Source of the DNA: UBA1351 sp963677625
GTDB taxonomy: Bacteria > Bacillota > Clostridia > Lachnospirales > Vallitaleaceae
Direction of reading: 5' to 3'
DNA length: 64,000 nt
Assembly (NCBI GenBank): GCA_963677625.2
Contig: CAXXSW010000007.1
Coordinates: forward strand, 310,001-374,000
The position numbers were made by a program, and so were the translations under genes. The notes under the pieces are model-generated. The model worked only from the letters and a program-made list of their open reading frames with translations. It did not search any database and was not told where the DNA came from. Within the stretch, counting starts at the first letter, position 1. Each line of letters opens with the position of its first letter. Shown here piece after piece: positions 44,119 to 53,169 of the stretch.

Positions 44119-46068
44119 CTATTTTCTAGGATCAATAGAAAAAGTTTGACCACTAACAATCTCTTGAAAAGGTCCAGGTAAACGCTTACTTTCACTAGCT
44201 TTACCCCAAAAGTCAAGATTAGCTGCCTCTCTGGCATCCACTTTATTGATATCCGAAATCGCCCTCACATAGTTTTTCTTTCTGGAAAAAGCCCCAGCAT
44301 AAAAAGGTAAAGATTCCATTGACTGTATAGTCATGGTATATGCTTCTGTGTCTATATCCACTGTCAGGAAACCCTCCTGCCCAGATAGGTCAAATTGATG
44401 AAACTCCTGCCAGGCTGGAAGATCCAAACACTCCTCTGGCTGAGGAAACAATATTCTCAAGTAGCCACCAGGCATATTTAAATATATATTTCCTTCTGCT
44501 TCATTATCTTTTGTAGGAAACTTAATGGCTGCAACTTGACAGTCATAAAACATATTATTTCGTATAGAGGCCAATCTAGAAGTTCCCCCTCGGGTATGAC
44601 CAACAATACGGAAGGAAACTGTTTTGGCAAAATAGCCTGAATTTCTACATTTCCCAATAAAGTTATTAACTATATTCAAACGATCTGTACCTTCACCATA
44701 TATAGCGTATCCATTGGAAATTGTTTCATCACCTAACTTATACCAACCCCCAGAGCCCTTCTCAGCCTTTAATTGATCTTCTTCAAAACGGCCTTCAACA
44801 TTCCAGAAAATATTATTGTCAATTAAGTTAATATCATCCCTGCTGCATTCTATAAATATTGCCTCTCTTTGTTTAATACCATCTAAAAACAAGTTTTGAC
44901 TGATTCGATTGTTCTCATTGAACATATCCAACCATAGGTGATCTGCCCAATAGGTCTTGGTAAATACATTTCTTCGAAAAATGCTATCGCTACAATCATG
45001 TATCTTAATACCTGCTGCTTCCCAGGATAATTCCATATGTTGCCATCCTGTACCCTCAATGAGATTATCCTCAATAAGTATATTTTTAGCAAAAAGTCCT
45101 GCAATTCCACATACACCTGCATTATATACACTTGTTCTTCGAATATGGGTAAAACCAATAATCTGCCCTTCCGTCCATTCATGATGCCAACATTCGTTAC
45201 CTATATCAATCCCAACTGTATTAGCCCAGTCAATAATACAGTCTTCAATAATCCAATGATGGCCTCGGTAACAAGAAAGAGAACCTCGTTGGGGCACAGG
45301 TCCACCATTGGCAGCGTGGGCGCAGGTAATGCCCTTAACTTTAATATAGGAAAGGAAAGGTATCTCAGGGGCAAAGCACTGTTCCCGACAGGTAACCTCA
45401 ATTATTTGTTCTTCAGGATTAAGACCATCCTCTAATCGAATATGAAGTCGCTGTCCATTAGATTCTACCCAATAACTTCCTTGGTTTTTAGTCAATTGGT
45501 TATATAGCTGGACCTGTTTAAGAGGTTTATTGTTGACAAAAACCATTCCTCTTCGGTTAAGGTATGTAGTCATATCCGTCTTATCATACTCAATAAACAA
45601 ACGGTCATGGAGAATATTTACTGCGCAAAAGGGATTATATCCTTGAAACCATTCCGGTTTCAAATCAATCTGCCAAATAGAAACATCAATATTTTCCCAT
45701 TCATCTTCCATAGAAAAGCGACGCCAACCCTTACTTTCTTTAAAATTCTCTACGATTTCAGAAGCTTTAATAATCACCTCTTCATTAGGATATGCCTCAT
45801 AAGCAATCATTTCACTGGGGCCTATTCCTCCAGCTCTTGGTCTGACCCACTCTCTATAAACACCTTCTCTAATTATAACCTTAGTACCAGGCTCTGCAAC
45901 TTGTGCAGCTTGATTAATAGTCGTGAACGGATATCGTTCACTACCGTTCTCTTCATGACTACTTACCTTACTATTAATATCAACATACAGGATCTTCTTG
46001 TAATCATTATCCACTTCCCAATTATCAAACATTTTCCCATTTGGCAACCTTAAACCTGAGTCAATCAT
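44119..46068 (-). CDS. GH120-like beta-xylosidase, right-handed beta-helix
   Basis: Protein of 649 residues. The start of the helix (FTTINQAAQVAEPGTKVIIR, then EGVYREWVRP) closely follows Thermoanaerobacterium XylC, the reference GH120 enzyme. The region AAGIKIHD, LWLDM and FIEC lines up with XylC, where the nucleophile Asp is in LWLD and the acid/base Glu is in FVEV; here the spacing is 26 residues rather than 23. No signal peptide. AAGGAGG precedes the ATG. It should release xylose from short xylo-oligosaccharides. Pectate-lyase-like helix proteins are the alternative, but the catalytic pair favours GH120. Confidence 0.82.
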   Translation of the reverse strand: MIDSGLRLPNGKMFDNWEVDNDYKKILYVDINSKVSSHEENGSERYPFTTINQAAQVAEPGTKVIIREGVYREWVRPRAGGIGPSEMIAYEAYPNEEVIIKASEIVENFKESKGWRRFSMEDEWENIDVSIWQIDLKPEWFQGYNPFCAVNILHDRLFIEYDKTDMTTYLNRRGMVFVNNKPLKQVQLYNQLTKNQGSYWVESNGQRLHIRLEDGLNPEEQIIEVTCREQCFAPEIPFLSYIKVKGITCAHAANGGPVPQRGSLSCYRGHHWIIEDCIIDWANTVGIDIGNECWHHEWTEGQIIGFTHIRRTSVYNAGVCGIAGLFAKNILIEDNLIEGTGWQHMELSWEAAGIKIHDCSDSIFRRNVFTKTYWADHLWLDMFNENNRISQNLFLDGIKQREAIFIECSRDDINLIDNNIFWNVEGRFEEDQLKAEKGSGGWYKLGDETISNGYAIYGEGTDRLNIVNNFIGKCRNSGYFAKTVSFRIVGHTRGGTSRLASIRNNMFYDCQVAAIKFPTKDNEAEGNIYLNMPGGYLRILFPQPEECLDLPAWQEFHQFDLSGQEGFLTVDIDTEAYTMTIQSMESLPFYAGAFSRKKNYVRAISDINKVDAREAANLDFWGKASESKRLPGPFQEIVSGQTFSIDPRK

Positions 46069-46107
46069 TTTTTCCTCCTTCTACAACTATACTTTACCCT
46101 TAAGAGC

Positions 46108-46145
46108 AAAACAAAGCGACTTTGTCGCGTTCGCTTTCCTATAGA
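46108..46145. repeat. Dispersed repeat, copy 2 (CTATAG...AAACAAAGCGA)
   Basis: A longer version of the element at 28363-28386, here with an inner inverted repeat (AAAGCGA with TCGCTTT). It lies next to the terminator at 46145-46186. Confidence 0.4.
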
Positions 46146-46186
46146 ATAATAAAAGCTCCATTGTCTAAACCAACAATGGAGCTTTT
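46145..46186 (-). terminator. Terminator between binding-protein and GH120-like genes
   Basis: A perfect 14-bp stem (AAAAGCTCCATTGT with ACAATGGAGCTTTT) and an 8-base loop followed on the minus strand by a T-rich tail. It probably limits transcription from the transporter genes into the two glycosidase genes. Confidence 0.78.
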
Positions 46187-46234
46187 AGAAACAATAGGGT
46201 AAACCTTATTTATATTCCTAAAACTTGCACATCC

Positions 46235-48007
46235 TTATTTACCCATGGCAGTATTTCTTGCATCGACAACTTTTTGATATTTAGCTTTGTCAAATTCAAC
46301 CAATGTATCCCATCCGAATCCTACCAATTGTTCTTTGAGATTATCCCAAATTTCATTAAATTCGTTTTCGTCTTCTGCAAAAATCATTCTCCATGATGCA
46401 TCACAGGTTAATTCTCCACATTGACTTCTAATTAATGCAATATCAGTTGAATCACTTGGTAGTATCATATTAATACTTGGGATAACATCTAATTGACCTA
46501 CCTTTTGTAAATATTCTACTTGAGTTTCAGCTCCATACTTATCGCTCCACTCATTAGTCATAGTCGTTTTATTCTCTTCGATATAAGAACTCCAGTAGTT
46601 ATTTGTATACGTTTCCTTTGTGTTGGGGTTAATGGATACACCAGCCATCATCCACTGATTAATCTGAGACATACCATCTGAATAACCGCCACCGCCAAAC
46701 TCTTCAGGAACTTCTCTATTCTCCATCAAAGCGTAGTAACCATTATCAGTTAAACTAAAAGTACCGTCGTCATTCACAGTATAGTTATAACCTTCCAAGC
46801 CATCGTGAACATAAGTCAAACCTTCTGGACTAATAAGCCAATCCAAAAACTCAATAATTCGTTCTTTCTTTCCTTCATCTAACTTTGATCCAACTGCAAA
46901 AGCTCTACCATCGCCATAGTAGGTATCTGAAGTTTGGTAATAGTTCATATCTGCAACTGGTGTATGAATGAATGCATTTCTATCATTGGCTCTTTCTGCT
47001 GTATTCCAGAAACCACGTTGCCAAGAATACCACATAAGGTGAATCTGTTTGTTTCTAAGTTTGTTAGCAACAGAATCCCAATCCTGAGTTCCTGAATCAG
47101 GGTCAACCAAACCTCTCTTATTTGCATCATAGAAGAATTTAAGCATTTTATAGTAGGCACCATCATTATTCGTTAATTCAACCATATCACCTTGGTTACC
47201 TAATAAAATAGACCCGTCAACTTCATATCCATACCATTTTGTGATTTGATTGACAGTTTCAATACTTGTATTATCCCAGTCATCCCATAGTGATAACGCA
47301 TAGGCTGGATCTCCTGCGTCATTTTTAGGATGTGCCGTTTGGATTTGTTCAAGAACATCCAATAAATCATCTAGATTATCCATCTCTGGAGTCCCTGCCT
47401 CAACAAAATAATCCCAGGCCATCATTGGTGATGAATAGATTTCAGTATCAGAGTAAGTAGTTGGAGACGTGTTTGTAATTTGACACGGCATACCATATAA
47501 TTTTCCCTCTTCATTTCCTTCCAATGCACTGTTAAAAACCTTATATTGGTCGATATAATTTTTTAGATATTCTGAATTCTCAATATCTTCTGTAATATCC
47601 ATGATTAATCCAGCCTGAATACAATCTTGTAAATCAGCATTATCTAATAAGATGATATCTCCTAAATAACCAGATGAACTTCTTGTCTGGTAAAGAGCTT
47701 CACCATCTCCAGACACCTGTGGTGCTATAATATTTAATTCCAAGTTAAATTTGTCTTTAACTATTTTGCCGAACCATCCTGTTTGAACTCCTTGATAGTT
47801 TGCTGCTACATCATAAATGACAAGAGTTTCTAACTCACGTTCATCCGCCCCACCGTTACTACTTCCTTCTGATGTATCTACTGATGTATTATCCTCTTTC
47901 TCTTGACCAGTGTTATCATCACTTTTGTCATTTGAACAGGCTGCCACCAATAACATTACCGTCATCATAAGACATAATAACTTAAATACCTTGTTTCCTT
48001 TTCTCAT
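46235..48007 (-). CDS. Oligosaccharide-binding lipoprotein (LplA-like)
   Basis: Protein of 590 residues. Lipobox LVAAC near residue 25, then an acidic Asn/Asp/Ser linker and a type 2 solute-binding fold. Recognisable are GDIILLDNADLQDCI, a substrate-domain loop and WDYFVEAGTPEMDNLDDLLD. AAAGGAGG precedes the ATG. It is the third gene of its operon, after LplB and LplC, unlike the other two sets, where it comes first. Probably binds xylo-oligosaccharides, given the downstream enzymes. Confidence 0.9.
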   Translation of the reverse strand: MRKGNKVFKLLCLMMTVMLLVAACSNDKSDDNTGQEKEDNTSVDTSEGSSNGGADERELETLVIYDVAANYQGVQTGWFGKIVKDKFNLELNIIAPQVSGDGEALYQTRSSSGYLGDIILLDNADLQDCIQAGLIMDITEDIENSEYLKNYIDQYKVFNSALEGNEEGKLYGMPCQITNTSPTTYSDTEIYSSPMMAWDYFVEAGTPEMDNLDDLLDVLEQIQTAHPKNDAGDPAYALSLWDDWDNTSIETVNQITKWYGYEVDGSILLGNQGDMVELTNNDGAYYKMLKFFYDANKRGLVDPDSGTQDWDSVANKLRNKQIHLMWYSWQRGFWNTAERANDRNAFIHTPVADMNYYQTSDTYYGDGRAFAVGSKLDEGKKERIIEFLDWLISPEGLTYVHDGLEGYNYTVNDDGTFSLTDNGYYALMENREVPEEFGGGGYSDGMSQINQWMMAGVSINPNTKETYTNNYWSSYIEENKTTMTNEWSDKYGAETQVEYLQKVGQLDVIPSINMILPSDSTDIALIRSQCGELTCDASWRMIFAEDENEFNEIWDNLKEQLVGFGWDTLVEFDKAKYQKVVDARNTAMGK

Positions 48008-48049
48008 CGTAATCCTCCTTTTAATAAATAGATATCTTAAAATTAAAAC

Positions 48050-48979
48050 TTACCCTTTTATAGATCCAATCATGATTCCTTTTACAAAATATCTCTGGAA
48101 TATTGGATAAATAAACAATATTGGTGCTACTACAATAATGGTGACCGTCATACGTATTGATGTTGCAGTCTGAACAGTAGCCAAACTTTGTGCAACACTA
48201 GTTCCAGACGAAGAGTTAACAAGTGATTTCAAAGAACTCGCCTGATTAATGTACTGATACAATATAAACTGTAAAGTATAGAGTCTGTCTTCTGTAATCA
48301 ATAGGAGTGTATCCTGAAAAGCATTCCATTGGTTAACAGCCGTGAAGATTGCAACAGTTGCCATAATTGGCTTAATAACTGGTAGAATGATTCTGGTAAA
48401 TATAACCATCGTTCCAGCTCCGTCTATTTCTGCCGCTTGCTGTAATTCCTTGGGTATGGCTTCAACAAAAGTCTTTGCCAAAATTATATAAAATGGTGAG
48501 ACAATTGTCGGAAGTATATAGCCTAAGAAATTATTTGTAAGGTGGAGATTTCTCATGGTCAAATACCATGGAATGATACCAGCATTAAAATACATGGTTA
48601 CAATAACAAACCTATACCAAAACTTTCTTTTCCACATAGTCTGTTGGGTAAACATATAGCCCATAAAGGCTGTAGCAATTACGGTCAAAAAGGTTCCTAT
48701 TACCGTCCTGCCCACAGAAATCATTGCTGCATTAAGCAATCCCGGAATTCTCATCGCATCTATATAATTCTGTATATGTATTTGTGATGGCCAAAATATG
48801 ATTGCTCCCTTTTCACTTAAAACATTTGAACTAATTGTATTAATAAAAATATAGTAAAAAGGATATATACAAACAAAGGCAAAAACACCAAAAAATATGT
48901 AAGTAAATATGTCAATCATAGAATCTGTAAAGATAATCTTCTTCTTGATTTTTCTGCTCGAATTATTATTTGCAATCAT
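48050..48979 (-). CDS. Oligosaccharide ABC transporter permease (LplC-like)
   Basis: Permease of about 309 residues. The EAA loop is QAAEIDGAGTMVIFTRIILPVIKP and the end reads FVKGIMIGSIKG. The ATG at 48979 overlaps the LplB stop by four bases (ATGA), indicating coupled translation, and has a GAGGGGAAA site. The frame extends eight codons further upstream without a better site. Six spans are predicted. Confidence 0.9.
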   Translation of the reverse strand: MIANNNSSRKIKKKIIFTDSMIDIFTYIFFGVFAFVCIYPFYYIFINTISSNVLSEKGAIIFWPSQIHIQNYIDAMRIPGLLNAAMISVGRTVIGTFLTVIATAFMGYMFTQQTMWKRKFWYRFVIVTMYFNAGIIPWYLTMRNLHLTNNFLGYILPTIVSPFYIILAKTFVEAIPKELQQAAEIDGAGTMVIFTRIILPVIKPIMATVAIFTAVNQWNAFQDTLLLITEDRLYTLQFILYQYINQASSLKSLVNSSSGTSVAQSLATVQTATSIRMTVTIIVVAPILFIYPIFQRYFVKGIMIGSIKG

Positions 48980-49896
48980 AATATACTTTCCCCTCTCACC
49001 CATTTTGATGACGCGTTAGCAAAAAAGAGTAGGATCAAACTGATGACACTCTTAAGAATACTTAACGCTGTTGAAACAGAATATGATCCACTACCCATAG
49101 CTAAATTAAATACATATAGGTCAAGCACTTGGATTGATTCTTTGTTGAAGGCGTTTTGGAAGACATAATATTGTTCCATGCCATTAGTAAGAAAGCTAGC
49201 TATACTTAACATAAGTAAGACGAAATATGTTGGTAATATACTTGGTATTGTAATAAATCTGATCTTCTGCATTCTCGTTGCACCATCAACCTCAGCAGCT
49301 TCATAGAGTTCTCCGTCTATACCTGTTATAGCTGCAATGTACATAATTGCTGCCCAACCGAGGTTTTTCCAAGTCAACCATAACCACATTTTGATCCAGA
49401 TATGCTCAGATGATTGAAGGAAAAGAATTGGCTTTTCTATGAAATCAAGATTAATCAATAAGTGATTAGCCATTCCTGTACTGTTAAAAATATTGTAAGC
49501 GATGGAATAAACAAGTACCCAGCTAATAAAATTCGGAATCGTTGTTACCGTCTGCACAATTTTTCTATAAGGTATGAAACGAATTTCGTTAAGAAAAACG
49601 GCGAATATCATTGGCAGCCAGGACATTAAGACTGTCAATCCACTCATAGCTAAAGTGTTCTTTAACACATTAAGAATCTGCTTGGCCTTTATAGGATTCT
49701 CGACAAGCGATACAAACCATTTGAAACCAACAAAATCATCCATAGTCATTGGTCTCGGTGGTCTAAAATCGAAAAATGCATATATCCATCCGTACAAAGG
49801 ATAATAGGCAAATATTGCTACTAAAATAATAAAAGGACTGATATACAAAAACTCTTTATAGCCTCTTAACTTTTTTTTGTTTTGAGTAAAATTCAT
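48976..49896 (-). CDS. Oligosaccharide ABC transporter permease (LplB-like)
   Basis: Permease of 306 residues with six spans. The EAA loop is EAAEVDGATRMQKIRFITIPSILP. AGGGAGAGG precedes the ATG. It is first in the operon, driven by a promoter at 49947-49975, and is divergent from the AraC regulator at 50132. Its operon order (LplB, LplC, binding protein, GH120-like, GH39) differs from the other two sets. Confidence 0.91.
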   Translation of the reverse strand: MNFTQNKKKLRGYKEFLYISPFIILVAIFAYYPLYGWIYAFFDFRPPRPMTMDDFVGFKWFVSLVENPIKAKQILNVLKNTLAMSGLTVLMSWLPMIFAVFLNEIRFIPYRKIVQTVTTIPNFISWVLVYSIAYNIFNSTGMANHLLINLDFIEKPILFLQSSEHIWIKMWLWLTWKNLGWAAIMYIAAITGIDGELYEAAEVDGATRMQKIRFITIPSILPTYFVLLMLSIASFLTNGMEQYYVFQNAFNKESIQVLDLYVFNLAMGSGSYSVSTALSILKSVISLILLFFANASSKWVRGESIL

Positions 49897-49946
49897 GCTT
49901 TCCTCTCCCTTTAGCCTAAAAACTTGTGTATTTTTACCATGTTTAA

Positions 49947-49975
49947 ATTATATTAAAGAGATTAATGTGATACAA
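49947..49975 (-). promoter_or_regulatory. Promoter of the LplB-led operon
   Basis: TTGTAT (3 of 6), a 17-base spacer and a perfect TATAAT. The weak -35 overlaps one of two regulator-like repeats, consistent with activation. Confidence 0.6.
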
Positions 49976-50002
49976 TGACCTATAATAAGAACAAATTGAC
50001 TT
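49970..50002 (-). promoter_or_regulatory. Two direct repeats 21 bp apart, probable AraC-type site
   Basis: On the minus strand AAGTCAATTTGT and AGGTCATTGTAT start 21 bp apart and share A-GTCA-TT. The second overlaps the -35 of the LplB promoter, the placing of a class II activator site. The divergent AraC protein is the likely binder. Confidence 0.5.
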
Positions 50003-50077
50003 ATCTTCATCTGTTATAAATAAACAGAAAGGATGATATCAAAAAGTTCATAGTTTTTACGGGTTCTTACGTTAGGC

Positions 50078-50106
50078 TTGACATATTCATCAATGAAACC
50101 TATTAT
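50078..50106 (+). promoter_or_regulatory. Sigma-A promoter of the AraC gene
   Basis: A perfect TTGACA, a 17-base spacer and TATTAT (5 of 6). The expected start is about 20 bases before the ATG, leaving just room for the GGGAGGA ribosome site. Confidence 0.85.
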
Positions 50107-50131
50107 GAAAAAATATAAAGGGAGGATTACT

Positions 50132-50899
50132 ATGATCAAAATACAGTATGTTGATACCGGTGCTACTCACAGTAAAGATTTTGTTTTTGATGTACCCGAA
50201 GGACACGAACGTTGGCTTGTTTTGTTAACACGGACGGCAGCCATGTTTGAAGTTGATGGCATTATGACTAGATACCCCGCAAACAGCGCTATCATCTATA
50301 GACCCCACCAAAAAATATTATATCAAGCCTGTGAAGACACATATGTTAATGATTGGATTAGGTTCGCTACAGATGAAGATTTTATTCATACTCCTCATCT
50401 CCCACATGGGGTGCCCTTTCCAGTTAATGACCCAAAAACGATTCACAAACTTTACGAATTAATTCTCAACGAGAATATTTTTGACCATGAGTATAAAGAG
50501 GTCTCTTTAGATTCTCTCATGCGTCTTTTATTCATAAAGCTAATTGAATCCTACAATCAGAAATCAGTCAATCCCCTCCATACAAGCTTAAGCGAACTCA
50601 AACGTGAAATTCACAAATTTCCAAATAACGACTGGTCCTTAAAAATGATGTCAGAAAAGCTTAATATTAGTATTGGGTATCTAGAGCTTATTTACAAAGA
50701 AGCTTTTGGAATTAGCTGTATAGATGATGTTATAAGTAGTAGGATAAATATGGCTAAAAAACTACTTATTTATACCCAATATCCCATTAGTAATATTTCT
50801 GAAAGATGCGGTTACAAAAGTATAGAACATTTTTATCGTCAATTTAAAAAAAATACCGGGTTAACTCCCAGTATTTTTCGAAAAAAACATATAAGCTAA
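50132..50899 (+). CDS. AraC-family transcriptional regulator
   Basis: The only plus-strand gene. Protein of about 255 residues with an N-terminal cupin-like sensor (about 1-140, with RPHQKILYQ) and a C-terminal double helix-turn-helix (about 155-250, ending TGLTPSIFRKKH). I start at the ATG at 50132, six bases after GGAGG; the frame runs 18 codons further but without a site. It faces the LplB gene and probably controls it in response to a xylose-type sugar. Its stop lies five bases from that of the convergent GH95 gene. Confidence 0.9.
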   Translation: MIKIQYVDTGATHSKDFVFDVPEGHERWLVLLTRTAAMFEVDGIMTRYPANSAIIYRPHQKILYQACEDTYVNDWIRFATDEDFIHTPHLPHGVPFPVNDPKTIHKLYELILNENIFDHEYKEVSLDSLMRLLFIKLIESYNQKSVNPLHTSLSELKREIHKFPNNDWSLKMMSEKLNISIGYLELIYKEAFGISCIDDVISSRINMAKKLLIYTQYPISNISERCGYKSIEHFYRQFKKNTGLTPSIFRKKHIS

Positions 50900-50904
50900 T
50901 TATA

Positions 50905-53157
50905 TTACACCCTACCATTCACCTGTCTTAATCTATTGGATTTATCCAATTCCATGTGTAGGGTCTTTCCTTTTTCAATGTTTACATCCATTTCTTGATT
51001 TCTATAGACCATTTTTACCCTAAAAGACTCTTTAGCATGGATATGACAAGATTCTAATCTGGAATTTGACCATGATAAATCTACATACCCATTACCTCTA
51101 ATTCTAACTCCTGATATTTGTCCCTTTTTCCATGATTTAGGTAAGGCTGCTAGCAGTATACACCTATCAGAATAGCTTTGTATCAACATTTCGACAATTC
51201 CTGCTACACCACCAAAATTTCCATCAATCTGGAAAGGAGGATGGCTAACCAGAAAATTAGCCTGGGTTGATTCTCTTATTAGGGCAAGGAGATTCTCATA
51301 GGCTAGATCAGCATCTTGTAATCTGGCATACAAGTTAATAATCCAACTACGACTCCAACCTGTATGACCACCCCCTCCTGATAAGCGTTTTTCTATGGAT
51401 TCCTTGGCAGCTCTTGCTAGTTCCGGTGTATCATAAACATTAATTTGAGATGAAGGATACAGACCATACAAATGTGATAAGTGACGATGACCTGGTTCTA
51501 CCTCTTTATATGGTTTCTCCCATTCCATAATACATTGATTAGGGCCAATTTTTGTCGAAGGAATTTTATGAATCGCTTCTACAATTTCAGAGATTTTATC
51601 CTTTTCTCCTAAAAGGTCTCCTGCCTTTATGCATTGATCAAACAAATCATGAAGGATCTGATTATCCATTGTTGCACTTCGCGTGATTGTCCCTATTTCG
51701 TTTTTTTCATTATAATATGAATTCTCAGGAGACAGGGAAGGATTCGTTATTAGAAATCCATCTTCTTCATAAAGAAAATCCAAGAAAAAGTAAGCTGATT
51801 CCAGCATAATCGGAAATACTCTTTTTAGGAAGTTAAGATCTCTTGTATAATCATAATGTCTCCAAAAATGAGTACATAGCCATCCAGCTCCCATAACCCA
51901 ATAGGACGAAGAAATACATATATCTTGAACTGATGTATCGCCCCATATATCCGTATTATGATGGGCAACAAATCCACGACATCCATATGTTTGCCTTGCG
52001 GTTACAGATCCATTTGGAACCATTCTCTCAATTAAGTCAAATAATGGATGATGGCATTCTGCAAGATTACACATTTCTGCCATCCAATAATTCATCTCAG
52101 TATTAATATTAATTGTATATTTAGAATCCCATGGTGGAGCCATCTCATTATTCCAAATTCCTTGTAAATTTGAAGGTAATGACCCAGGTCGACTGGATGC
52201 AATCATTAAATATCTACCATAATTAAAAAAGAACTCAATAGAAGAATCCAATAAATCTTTGGACTCTAGAGAAGGTTTTTCTTTATCCACCATCAATGTA
52301 TCTGATCCTTGTATACCCTCTCGGATATTTAAACTCATCCTATTATAAAGTGATTGGTAGTCCCTGATATGCCGTTGTTTTAGGTCTTCATAAGTAAAGG
52401 AGGCTGCTTTATCAATAATACTTATAAGGTCCTTTTCTAAGTCATTATACCGAAAATCACTGCCTGCACTTATTAGTATTGTTGCTGCATGCGCTTGACG
52501 AACAATCAAATGTTCACCGATAACTTGACAACTTCCTCCATCTGTTATTACCTTCAGGGCCAAGCAAAAATCTTTTTCACTTCTCCCCAAGGATCCATCA
52601 AGAATCAAGGTATCATTTCCGTATTTAACTACCTGATTATAATACCTTTCTCTGGTTAACAGAATTGAACAATTAATACTCGCCTTTTCATCACATGATA
52701 ATTTTAAGGCAATAACCTGATCAACACCTGTAGCAAACATCTCTCTTTTATATTTTTTCTTCTTGTGTTCATAGGTAACTCTATGGATAGCCTCTCCAAT
52801 ATCTAAAACCCTTAAATATTGATCGAAAGCTTCGTTGTGGTCATCCATATTAATATGCAAATCACCTAAGCTTTGATACATACGTTGACTTTGAGGTGTA
52901 CCTGATAGAGCAAACTTTATTAACTCTTCTGCTTCCTTGGTCTTTCCCTCTACAATGAGTCTTCTAATATCAGGTAAGTATTTCAAAGCATCAGGATTAT
53001 TTCTATCCATTGGCTTACCATACCAGATACTGTCTTCATTCAACTGAATATGTTCTCTTTCAACCTGCCCATAAATCATACCGCCAAGCCGACCACTCCC
53101 AATTGGTAAAGCTTCATTCCATACTGAAGCTGGCCTAGTAAAAGCAATTTTATTCAT
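50905..53157 (-). CDS. GH95 alpha-L-fucosidase/galactosidase-type enzyme
   Basis: Protein of about 750 residues. The N-terminal beta-sandwich (PIGSGRLGGMIYG, LNEDSIWYGKP) and the alpha/alpha barrel are standard. Active-site segments are HHNTDIWGD (the two Asn/Asp positions that activate water), a Glu in LSPENSYY and the Asp of QIDGNFGG. These residues are complete. GH95 enzymes hydrolyse alpha-1,2-fucosyl or alpha-L-galactosyl ends with inversion. No signal peptide. I start at the second ATG (53157), seven bases after AGGGGG. It lies 12 bases after the GH43 gene; the two may strip plant side chains such as L-galactose or fucose from xyloglucan. Confidence 0.92.
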   Translation of the reverse strand: MNKIAFTRPASVWNEALPIGSGRLGGMIYGQVEREHIQLNEDSIWYGKPMDRNNPDALKYLPDIRRLIVEGKTKEAEELIKFALSGTPQSQRMYQSLGDLHINMDDHNEAFDQYLRVLDIGEAIHRVTYEHKKKKYKREMFATGVDQVIALKLSCDEKASINCSILLTRERYYNQVVKYGNDTLILDGSLGRSEKDFCLALKVITDGGSCQVIGEHLIVRQAHAATILISAGSDFRYNDLEKDLISIIDKAASFTYEDLKQRHIRDYQSLYNRMSLNIREGIQGSDTLMVDKEKPSLESKDLLDSSIEFFFNYGRYLMIASSRPGSLPSNLQGIWNNEMAPPWDSKYTININTEMNYWMAEMCNLAECHHPLFDLIERMVPNGSVTARQTYGCRGFVAHHNTDIWGDTSVQDICISSSYWVMGAGWLCTHFWRHYDYTRDLNFLKRVFPIMLESAYFFLDFLYEEDGFLITNPSLSPENSYYNEKNEIGTITRSATMDNQILHDLFDQCIKAGDLLGEKDKISEIVEAIHKIPSTKIGPNQCIMEWEKPYKEVEPGHRHLSHLYGLYPSSQINVYDTPELARAAKESIEKRLSGGGGHTGWSRSWIINLYARLQDADLAYENLLALIRESTQANFLVSHPPFQIDGNFGGVAGIVEMLIQSYSDRCILLAALPKSWKKGQISGVRIRGNGYVDLSWSNSRLESCHIHAKESFRVKMVYRNQEMDVNIEKGKTLHMELDKSNRLRQVNGRV

Positions 53158-53169
53158 CTCCATTACCCC

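Noticed and set aside
45037..45435. Forward open frame of 132 codons inside the GH120-like gene
   Set aside because: Antisense shadow of a well-supported gene; no ribosome site.
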